Assembly: GCA_013360535.1 (NCBI GenBank)
Contig: JABWBL010000012.1
Coordinates: 1 to 17,632, forward strand
Direction: 5' to 3'
Length of the DNA: 17,632 nucleotides
Origin: Planctomycetaceae bacterium
Lineage (GTDB): Bacteria > Planctomycetota > UBA1135 > GCA-002686595
In this document: positions 1 to 6,271 of the stretch, in pieces
How the letters are laid out: the number at the start of each line of letters is the position of its first letter
How positions within the stretch are numbered: the first letter of the stretch is position 1
Notes under the pieces: model-generated
Database searches by the model: none
Told to the model about the DNA's origin: nothing
What the model saw: only the letters and a program-made list of their open reading frames with translations
Made by a program: the position numbers and the translations under genes

Positions 1-93
1 AGCAAGTTTTTCTGCAAACTGCGGCCTGCGTCCACGGCCAGGCCGTCGACGCAGGCCGCAGTTTGCAGAAAAACTTGCTCTGGCACGGTATTC
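1..93. repeat. Dispersed palindromic element, copy 1 (cut by window edge)
   Basis: Positions 1-30 are the exact reverse complement of 50-79. The 19-nt centre (31-49) folds on itself as well (ACGGCC-A-GGCCGT), with one C-C mismatch. The whole of 1-79 is therefore an almost perfect hairpin with a tiny loop. Positions 1-93 align without gaps to 12656-12748, with 80 of 93 bases identical by my count. The outer part of the left arm lies before the window. Copy 2 predicts that the bases just upstream pair with 80-90 (CTGGCACGGTA). The element ends about 130 bp before the SPFH start codon. There is no transposase in the window, and the origin and role are unknown. Confidence 0.9.
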
Positions 94-155
94 CGGCTCG
101 GCTCGGCATTCCGGCTCCGGCCCGGCATTTCTGACTCCCGAGCGGCATTTCGGCT
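82..155. repeat. Four degenerate tandem repeats carrying CGGYATT
   Basis: Four imperfect units of 17-20 bp follow the palindrome: 82-98, 99-116, 117-136 and 137-155. Each has the core CGG(C/T)ATT, preceded by A, T, C or G, starting at about 85, 103, 122 and 142. The spacing is 18, 19 and 20 bp. The first unit is the outer flank of the palindromic element, so the array may have grown from its end. The near-helical spacing upstream of a gene would also suit protein binding, but nothing in the sequence identifies a binder. Confidence 0.55.
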
Positions 156-160
156 TTAGC

Positions 161-211
161 TATTGCGGTGATATCACCGAGATACTATACCGGTCCCCGG
201 CACCCAAGGAG
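161..211 (+). promoter_or_regulatory. Candidate promoter and operator of the SPFH-Arc genes
   Basis: A perfect 14-bp palindrome, CGGTGATATCACCG, lies at 166-179. Next come a -10-like TACTAT at 183-188 and an AAGGAG ribosome-binding site at 206-211, ten bases before the ATG at 222. A -35 box is only weakly suggested (TATTGC at 161-166, 16 bp upstream of the -10). A palindrome in the promoter spacer is a usual place for a repressor. The second gene downstream encodes a ribbon-helix-helix protein, so autoregulation is possible but is an inference. Confidence 0.4.
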
Positions 212-221
212 CCCCAAGCCG

Positions 222-1112
222 ATGCAAGCCCGCAATCCCTCGCGTGAAACCGCGTTCTCTCCCCTCTCCGGCTACATGATGCTGCTCGTGACCTTCGGCT
301 TCCTCGCCGCAGGCATCGCCGCCGTCGCCTGGGGAGCCGCCGAGGACGAGCCCGCCGTGGCGCTGATCGTGATCCCCTGCGCCCTGGGCTTCTTCCTGTC
401 GCTCCCCGGCTACTTCGTGGTCGAGCCGAACATGGGTCGCGCGCTCGTGCTGTTCGGCAAGTACCGCGGCACCGTGCGCACCACCGGCTTCTGGTGGACG
501 AACCCGTTCACGAGCAAGAAGTCGATCTCGCTGCGCGCCCACAACCTCAACGGCGACAAGCTGAAGGTCAACGACCTGCTCGGCAACCCGATCGAGATCG
601 CGGTGGTCGTCGTGTGGCAGGTGCAGGACACCGCGCAGGCGCTGTTCGACGTCGAGCAGTTCGAGCACTTCGTCAGCGTGCAGTCCGAGAGCGCGCTGCG
701 CATGGTCGCGAGCCGGCACCCCTACGACGACGGGCAGGCGGGTGACGTGCTCACCACGCTGCGCGGCTCGTCGGATGTCGTCGCGCAGGAGCTGCAGGCC
801 GAGCTCAGCACGCGCCTCACCCTCGCGGGCATCGAAGTGCTCGAGGCGCGGCTCTCGCACCTCGCCTACGCGCCGGAGATCGCGGCCGCGATGCTGCAGC
901 GCCAGCAGGCGAGCGCGATCATCGCCGCACGCAAGCTGATCGTCGAAGGCGCGGTCGGCATGGTCGAGATGGCGCTGGAGAAGCTCTCCGAGAAGCAGAC
1001 CGTGGTGCTCGACGACGAGCGTCGCGCGACGTTGACGGGCAACCTGCTCGTGGTGCTGTGCGGCCAGTCGAACGCGCAGCCCGTCCTCAACACGGGATCG
1101 CTCTACAACTAG
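222..1112 (+). CDS. SPFH/band-7 domain membrane protein
   Basis: This 296-residue protein has two hydrophobic segments near the N-terminus (about 18-38 and 46-64). They are followed by an SPFH/band-7 (stomatin/prohibitin-like) domain at about 65-235, starting [20 protein letters not shown] and including the typical strand [12 protein letters not shown]. The C-terminal part is helical and alanine-rich. SPFH proteins oligomerise into membrane-bound assemblies that organise microdomains or restrain proteases; no catalytic site is expected here. The ATG at 222 is preferred over an upstream in-frame GTG at 168 because AAGGAG lies at 206-211 and the GTG overlaps the operator-like palindrome. A ribbon-helix-helix gene follows after 10 bp, probably co-transcribed. 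The family call is firm; the cellular role is not known. Confidence 0.9.
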   Translation: MQARNPSRETAFSPLSGYMMLLVTFGFLAAGIAAVAWGAAEDEPAVALIVIPCALGFFLSLPGYFVVEPNMGRALVLFGKYRGTVRTTGFWWTNPFTSKKSISLRAHNLNGDKLKVNDLLGNPIEIAVVVVWQVQDTAQALFDVEQFEHFVSVQSESALRMVASRHPYDDGQAGDVLTTLRGSSDVVAQELQAELSTRLTLAGIEVLEARLSHLAYAPEIAAAMLQRQQASAIIAARKLIVEGAVGMVEMALEKLSEKQTVVLDDERRATLTGNLLVVLCGQSNAQPVLNTGSLYN

Positions 1113-1122
1113 GGGCGCGGCG

Positions 1123-1305
1123 GTGGCGAAGGGCGAGCGCAAGGTCGAGGAGGAGCCGCAGGAGCGCAAGCCGTTCCTGCTGCGCCTGCCGCCGGACCTG
1201 ATGGCCGAGCTGAAAGGCTGGGCCGCGCAGGACCTGCGCTCGCTCAACGGCCACATCGAGTTCCTGCTGCGCGAGGCGGTCAAGCGGCGCAAGGGCGCGA
1301 AGTGA
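1123..1305 (+). CDS. Arc-family ribbon-helix-helix DNA-binding protein
   Basis: This is a 60-residue basic protein with a GTG start. Residues about 16-24 (RKPFLLRLP) form the DNA-contacting beta-strand of the Arc/MetJ fold. Two helices follow (about 24-36 and 40-55), with the family-typical RSLNGHIEFLLREA pattern. Such proteins act as dimers that bind palindromic operators. It starts 10 bp after the SPFH stop, so the two are probably one operon; I recall SPFH genes next to an Arc-like gene in other genomes. Its target may be the palindrome at 166-179 (inference). Its stop overlaps an in-frame GTG (GTGA at 1302-1305) of the next gene, which would allow translational coupling. There is no toxin-like partner. 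Confidence 0.85.
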   Translation: MAKGERKVEEEPQERKPFLLRLPPDLMAELKGWAAQDLRSLNGHIEFLLREAVKRRKGAK

Positions 1306-1331
1306 GCGTTGCGGGTAAGCTCCCGCGCGCC

Positions 1332-2300
1332 ATGAAGCTCCACTTGCTCCGCAACTTCGCCGCACTCATCGCCTTCGCCCTGTTCGCGCCGCGCGCGCCC
1401 GCGCAGTCGATCTGCCACGCGCTCAACGACACGGCGACGTTCCTCAACACGGTCTCGACAGGCAACGCGTTCTTCGCGATCCGCGTCGACCTGCCCGCGA
1501 GCACGACGGTCACGCGCGTCGAGCTCTTCACCGGCGAAGTGACCGCGCTGCATCAGGTCGACCTGTGGAGCCACGACGCGTCGACGGGCAAGCCGCTCGC
1601 GCTGCTCGGCTCGGGGCCGCTCCCGATTTCGCCCACGAACGCGTGGCAGGGCGCGGACCTCACCACGCCCGTCGCGCTCACCGGCGGCCAGACGTACTGG
1701 ATCGTGTGGCGCGCGGCCCTCGGTGCGCAGGCGAGCCTCGACCTCGTCGGCTCGAGCCCCGGTCCCCTGTGGACGATCTCCGTCGACGGCGGCACGACCT
1801 GGTTCACGCCCGTCCAGTCGAACGATCGCCAATGGAAGTACCGCCTCGTCGGCAGCTGCCTCACGCCGCCCACGAGCTACTGCACCGCGGGCACGACCAC
1901 GAATGGCTGCAACGCAACGCTCGCGAGCACCGGCATTCCCTCCGCGAGCGCGACCTCGGGCTTCGTCGTCACCGCGAGCCAGGTCGAAGGCCAGAAGCAG
2001 GGCCTCTTCTTCTACTCGCTCTCCGGTCCGCACGCGCAACCCTGGGGCACCGGCACGAGCTTCCTCTGCGTCCACCCGCCGACGCAACGTGGCCCCGTCG
2101 CGACCAGCGGCGGCACGAGCAACGCCTGCGACGGTTCGCTCACCCTCGACTGGAACGCCTTCCGCGCGAGCTCCCCCACGATCCTCGGCGCCCCCTTTCA
2201 AGGTGGCGAGGACATTTGGCTTCAGGCCTGGTTCCGCGACCCGCCCGCCCCGAAGTCCACGAGCCTCTCCGACGCGCTCACGTTTACCGTCGCGCCGTAA
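1332..2300 (+). CDS. Exported protein with planctomycete-type YCTA C-terminal domain
   Basis: This 322-residue protein has a clear signal peptide, MKLHLLRNFAALIAFALFA, with likely cleavage after APA at about residue 24. Residues about 26-176 look like a beta-sandwich of the kind found in secreted 'choice-of-anchor' or DUF4082-like proteins (VTRVELFTG ... LTGGQTYWIVW). Residues about 182-322 match the end of the protein at 14733-16217: YCTA, NGC, GLFFYS, FLCVHPP, a C-x-G near DWNAF, and WFRDP. The function is unknown; a surface or matrix role is plausible. The ATG at 1332 has no good ribosome-binding site. An in-frame GTG at 1302 overlaps the Arc stop and would add ten residues. The gene converges on the beta-sandwich array with only 12 bp between stop codons and no terminator. 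Confidence 0.8.
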   Translation: MKLHLLRNFAALIAFALFAPRAPAQSICHALNDTATFLNTVSTGNAFFAIRVDLPASTTVTRVELFTGEVTALHQVDLWSHDASTGKPLALLGSGPLPISPTNAWQGADLTTPVALTGGQTYWIVWRAALGAQASLDLVGSSPGPLWTISVDGGTTWFTPVQSNDRQWKYRLVGSCLTPPTSYCTAGTTTNGCNATLASTGIPSASATSGFVVTASQVEGQKQGLFFYSLSGPHAQPWGTGTSFLCVHPPTQRGPVATSGGTSNACDGSLTLDWNAFRASSPTILGAPFQGGEDIWLQAWFRDPPAPKSTSLSDALTFTVAP

Positions 2301-2312
2301 CGGGCCGCGCGC

Positions 2313-4268
2313 TCACGGCCTCGACAAGTCGAGGTCGAAGCGCGTCGTGCGGCCGTCGCTCACTTCGCAGTTCCACTCGATCGGTTCGGAGCTTCGCATC
2401 CTCACCGTGCCCCCTGACTGGGGGTCGACCTCGCGCTCGAGCTGGAGCAACTGCCACGGACCCGGCGTAAGGCCCTCGAACCGATAGCGTCCACCGGGAC
2501 CCGCGCGGTACGAGCGACCGAAGCCGTCGCCTCGCGACAGGCCGAGGATCGTGCCTTCGGCGTCGGCGCCACCGGGGAGCAGCACGACACCCTCGATGAC
2601 GCCGCCGCGGACGAGCGCGAGCTCGAGCGCGACCGATTCGTCGGGGACGAGCGGCCCGAGTTCGGACGGTGCGAAGCCGGGAGCGACGGCGCGGATCCAC
2701 TGAGGTTCGTCTCCGCTGAACGGCAGCTCGAAACGGCCCTCGGCGTCGGTGGTTGTCCCTGCTTCCGGCCAACCGTCGTGCACGGCACGGAAACCGTTGA
2801 CGGTGAGCGACACGTTCCCAGCATCGGGGAAGCGGCTCACGCTCGCGCCGGCGACCGGCTCGCCTTGCGCGAGCACGCGGCCACGCAGCAGCTTCGCGCG
2901 CGCGAGCCGGATCTCGAGCGTCGAGCGGGCGACCGGGCGTTCGAGCTTCGCGCTCTCGTGCCTGACGTAGCCCTTGGCTTCTATCTCGAGGCGCATGCGA
3001 CCTGTCGGCACGGGAAGCGCGTAGCGACCTTCGCCGTCGGAACTCGGTCGAAGGAAGTTGGCGTTCCAGACTCCGCCGTGCGACTCGCGAAAGTGCTGCA
3101 CGGTGCATTCGTTGACCGGCTCGCCGTCGGGCCCGCGCAGCACGAGATAGAACGGCTCGTTGACGCCCAGTCGCAGTTCGAACGTGCCCGTGCCGAGCTT
3201 CACGTCGAGGAGCGTTGCCTCAGAGTAGCGCTGTTCCGGGTCGCTCGCGGACAGGTCGTAGGTGGAGAATCCCGGCTCCACCGCGAGTCGGAAACGCCCG
3301 TCCGGTCCGGTCATCGCTCCCTTCGATCCCATGCGGGCCAGATTGCGGTACGAGCAGGACACGAAGGCTCCATTGACCGGATCGCCGTCGGGCGAAAGCA
3401 CTATGCCGGCGACGACTTCGTCGTCACTCAGGCGCGGCACGGTGAGCACGAACCCGTGCAGATCGACGCCTTCGACGAGCGTGAACTCGTCGCTCCACAC
3501 CGTGCGACTCTCGGTGCTCTTGGCCCACAGCCATGCCTTGCCGACGGGAAGCCCCTCGAGATGGAAGTCGCCGTTCAGGCCGGATTCGACGAACAGGGAA
3601 GATTCGATGTGGCTGTACTCGCGCGAGATGCGGCCGGATTCGTCGGTGGGATCGAACTCCCCAATCTCCGGCCCAACCCAAACGAACGGAACCGCCGCGC
3701 CCGTTTCGTCGACGGTGCGCCCGTACACGTCCACCCCTGGGCCGAGCACGACATCGCCGAGCGTGGTCGTCTGACCCGCCGTCAGCACGCATTCCAGCGC
3801 CTGCGACTCGCAACCCTTGCGGCGCACGACGAACTCCACGGACCAGCTGGAGCCCATTCCTGGCGGCTGCGAAAGTGCGAGCGTGATGCGACCCTCAGCG
3901 TCACTCGCCGCGCGGGTGTGCGTTCGTTTGACGCCGAGCACGAGCACATCGGGCCACGGACTGCCAAGCTTGTCGACGAACCGCGCTGTCAGCGTCGCGA
4001 TCGGCCTGTCCGCGTCTTCGTCATCTCCCGACGAGTCGCGCGGCGTGGGCTCGCTCGAGGTCGGCGCGACGGCCGTTTCGGTGCGTTCGACGGATGGCTC
4101 GGCAAATTCCGGTGCTTTCGCGGTCGGCGCCTCGACCTCGCGAGCTTCGATCCCGGGCGCCGCGCTCTCCTCCACCGCTTCCGACCGCCGTGGAACACCG
4201 GTCCAGATCGCAAAGCCGAGTCCTAACAGCGCGAGGACGATGAAGAGGTAGCGCAGCGGCTTGGGCAT
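2313..4268 (-). CDS. Membrane-anchored multi-domain beta-sandwich protein, paralogue 1
   Basis: This 651-residue protein is the last gene of the five-member array. It has an N-terminal membrane segment (MPKPLRY then a hydrophobic stretch to about 22), an acidic Pro/Ala/Ser-rich linker to about 92, then six modules of about 90 residues: roughly 93-176, 180-278, 285-368, 372-456, 460-553 and 556-651. Modules open with a pattern like GxVxxxDGxPVxGAxV and contain GRF/GRY turns, as in carboxypeptidase-regulatory-like (CarboxypepD_reg/Cna-B-like) folds. No catalytic motif is visible. An AGGAGGAA ribosome-binding site lies seven bases before the ATG. It appears mosaic: its N-terminus and residues after about 335 resemble paralogues 2 and 5, whereas its middle resembles 3 and 4. 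The likely location is outside the cytoplasmic membrane, with a structural or ligand-binding role inferred. Confidence 0.8.
   Translation of the reverse strand: MPKPLRYLFIVLALLGLGFAIWTGVPRRSEAVEESAAPGIEAREVEAPTAKAPEFAEPSVERTETAVAPTSSEPTPRDSSGDDEDADRPIATLTARFVDKLGSPWPDVLVLGVKRTHTRAASDAEGRITLALSQPPGMGSSWSVEFVVRRKGCESQALECVLTAGQTTTLGDVVLGPGVDVYGRTVDETGAAVPFVWVGPEIGEFDPTDESGRISREYSHIESSLFVESGLNGDFHLEGLPVGKAWLWAKSTESRTVWSDEFTLVEGVDLHGFVLTVPRLSDDEVVAGIVLSPDGDPVNGAFVSCSYRNLARMGSKGAMTGPDGRFRLAVEPGFSTYDLSASDPEQRYSEATLLDVKLGTGTFELRLGVNEPFYLVLRGPDGEPVNECTVQHFRESHGGVWNANFLRPSSDGEGRYALPVPTGRMRLEIEAKGYVRHESAKLERPVARSTLEIRLARAKLLRGRVLAQGEPVAGASVSRFPDAGNVSLTVNGFRAVHDGWPEAGTTTDAEGRFELPFSGDEPQWIRAVAPGFAPSELGPLVPDESVALELALVRGGVIEGVVLLPGGADAEGTILGLSRGDGFGRSYRAGPGGRYRFEGLTPGPWQLLQLEREVDPQSGGTVRMRSSEPIEWNCEVSDGRTTRFDLDLSRP
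2319..2334 (-). repeat. Stem-loop before the stop of paralogue 1
   Basis: CCTCGAC and GTCGAGG flank a two-base loop, four bases before the TGA. The same structure ends every paralogue. It has no T-tract on either strand, so it is unlikely to be a normal terminator for the convergent genes here. Confidence 0.5.
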
Positions 4269-4296
4269 CCGATTCCTCCTGCGAAGCGCCGAGACT

Positions 4297-6243
4297 CTAC
4301 GGCCTCGACAGATCGAGGTCGAAGCGCGTGGTGCGGCCGTCGCTCACCTCACAACTCCATTCGATCGGTATCGAACCGCTCGTGATCCCGATCGTCGTCG
4401 AGTTGGGGCCAACCTCCTGCGAGCGCGGCAGGACTTGCCACGAACCGGGCGTGAGGCCTTCGAAGCGGAAACGGCCTTCGGGACCTGTCCGCTGCGTGCG
4501 GACGAACCCGTCGCCACATGAGACGCCGACAATCGTGCCTTCGGCGTCGGCGCCGTCGGGCAGGATCACCACACCTTCGATGACGCCGCCTCGCACGAGC
4601 TCGAACTCGAGCGCGGAAGGATCCTGAGGCGAGACCGGGCCGATCTCGGCGGCCGCAAAACCGGCGAGCTCCGCACGGATCCACAGCTTCGCACCGCTGT
4701 CACAGCGCAGCTCGAACGAGCCGTCATCCGTCGTCGTGGTCTCGCAGCCGATCTCGACGTCGTGCAGGCTGCGGAAGCCGTTCACCTCGAACACCGTGTC
4801 GCCGACGTCCTTGAAGCCGCGCAGTCTCGCGCCAGCCGAGGGCTTGCCACCGGCGAGCACTCGCCCGCGCAGGAGGCGCAGGCGTTCGAGCCGGATCTCG
4901 AGCGTCGACCCGGGCGCGGGCGCGTCGAGCTCGGCGGTTTCATGCTTGCTGTAGCCCTGCGCCTCGATGGCGAGACGAAAGCGCGAGGAAGGGGCGGCGA
5001 GTTCGAAGCGCCCTTCACCCTTGGCCTTCACGACCACGTCCCGTTCCGACCAGTGACCCTCGCGCACCTCGCGGTGGACCTTCACCGTGCACTCGGGGAC
5101 GGGCTCGCCTTCGGGCCCGCGCAGGAGAATCGAGAACGGTTCCTCCGCGCCCAACCGCAGTTCGAGGTCGTGCGTGCCCGGCTTCACGCCGCGGACCGAG
5201 ACTTCGGAATAGCGACTCTGCGGATCGGCCGCGCTCAGGTTGTAGGGCGCGTCGTCGGCCTGGACGACGATGCGGAAGCGGCCGTCGTTCTCCGTCGACT
5301 TCACGACCGAGCTGGACTGGCTCGCTGTCTCGGACGAGTACAAGAGCGTCGCGTTCGGCAGCGGCGAGCCATCGGGCGCAAGCACGATGCCAGTGATCAG
5401 GTCCTCGTGGCGCAAGGCCGGCACGAGCACCTCGAGCCCGCGCGCATCGACTCCTTCGACGAGCGTGAACACGTCCGTCCAGCCGTAGCGCGTCTGGGCG
5501 CCGCAACCCCACACCCGCCACTCGCCCGGCGCGACGCCGTGGATCACGAACGTGCCGTCCTCGCCCGTCTCCACCGCGAGATCCCTGCTGAACTGCGGTG
5601 CGCCCCGCCGCCGTGTCTGCCCGTCGTCGACGAGCTCACGCTCGGCGCTCGCGAGACCCACTATCGCTCGGATTCCGCGCTGATTCTCGTCGATCGCACG
5701 GCCATGGACGTCGACACCCGGTCCCAGCACGACGTCGCCGAGTTTCGTCACCGTCGAGACCGTGAGCGTGCAGCGCAGGACTTTCGTCGCGCAAGCAGCG
5801 CGGCGTGCGACGAGCCTGCCGGACCACGTGACATCGGCGGTCTGCATTGGAACGTCGAGCGTCACGTTTCCAGTCGCGTCGCTCGTGGCCGACAGGCCTT
5901 CGCGCTGGGGATCGAACAGAAGCACGCCCGGCCATGGGTTGCCGAGCGTGTCGACAAATCGCGCCGTGAGGCTCGCGACGCCGGCCTTCGGACTTTCGGG
6001 CGCCGCAGCCGGCGCTGGGTCCACACTCGGCGCGTTGAATTGCGGCGCGGTTTCGATGCGCTCGCCTCCGGCCGTGGAAAACACTGGCGAATTCTCGCGA
6101 TCCGTCGTGGCCTCGGGCGCGACCGCTTGCGGCGCGGCGCCTTCCTCCGCGGACTGCGGCCGCCGTGGAACGCCGGTCCAGATCGCGAAGCCGAGTCCGA
6201 ACAACGCGAGGATGATGAAGAGGTAGCGCAGCGGCTTGGGCAT
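4297..6243 (-). CDS. Membrane-anchored multi-domain beta-sandwich protein, paralogue 2
   Basis: This 648-residue paralogue has the MPKPLRY-type N-terminal anchor (hydrophobic to about 22), a Pro/Ala-rich linker to about 90 and six carboxypeptidase-regulatory-like modules. The start at 6243 is chosen because AGGAGGAA precedes it at the same spacing as in paralogue 1; the reading frame stays open for 66 more codons upstream, but that stretch overlaps the next paralogue. It is closest to paralogue 5, with shared segments such as GVAPGEWR(V/L)W, YGWTD, FTLVEG and ITGIVLAPDGSP. The join between modules 1 and 2 (LGDVVLGPGVDVHGR) and the final DGRTTRFDLDLSRP are nearly invariant across the array. 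The gap of 28 bp to paralogue 1 is almost identical to the 28 bp separating this gene from paralogue 3, which shows that the duplicated unit includes the gene junction. Confidence 0.8.
   Translation of the reverse strand: MPKPLRYLFIILALFGLGFAIWTGVPRRPQSAEEGAAPQAVAPEATTDRENSPVFSTAGGERIETAPQFNAPSVDPAPAAAPESPKAGVASLTARFVDTLGNPWPGVLLFDPQREGLSATSDATGNVTLDVPMQTADVTWSGRLVARRAACATKVLRCTLTVSTVTKLGDVVLGPGVDVHGRAIDENQRGIRAIVGLASAERELVDDGQTRRRGAPQFSRDLAVETGEDGTFVIHGVAPGEWRVWGCGAQTRYGWTDVFTLVEGVDARGLEVLVPALRHEDLITGIVLAPDGSPLPNATLLYSSETASQSSSVVKSTENDGRFRIVVQADDAPYNLSAADPQSRYSEVSVRGVKPGTHDLELRLGAEEPFSILLRGPEGEPVPECTVKVHREVREGHWSERDVVVKAKGEGRFELAAPSSRFRLAIEAQGYSKHETAELDAPAPGSTLEIRLERLRLLRGRVLAGGKPSAGARLRGFKDVGDTVFEVNGFRSLHDVEIGCETTTTDDGSFELRCDSGAKLWIRAELAGFAAAEIGPVSPQDPSALEFELVRGGVIEGVVILPDGADAEGTIVGVSCGDGFVRTQRTGPEGRFRFEGLTPGSWQVLPRSQEVGPNSTTIGITSGSIPIEWSCEVSDGRTTRFDLDLSRP
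4303..4318 (-). repeat. Stem-loop before the stop of paralogue 2
   Basis: This corresponds to the stem-loops in the other paralogues. One base differs on one arm; in the minus-strand RNA the pair becomes U-G, so the seven-pair stem is kept. Confidence 0.45.
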
Positions 6244-6271
6244 CCGATTCCTCCTGCGAAGCGCCGAGACT

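Noticed and set aside
82..155. Short regularly spaced repeats, CRISPR-like at first sight
   Set aside because: There are only four degenerate units with no true spacers between them, and no cas gene is present.
174..2201. 675-codon minus-strand open frame opposite SPFH, Arc and the exported protein
   Set aside because: It spans three well-supported genes on the other strand and has biased, domain-free composition.
2301..2334. Possible terminator between convergent genes
   Set aside because: The stem-loop has no T-tract, lies inside the coding end of paralogue 1 and recurs at gene ends within the array, so it is not specific to this junction.
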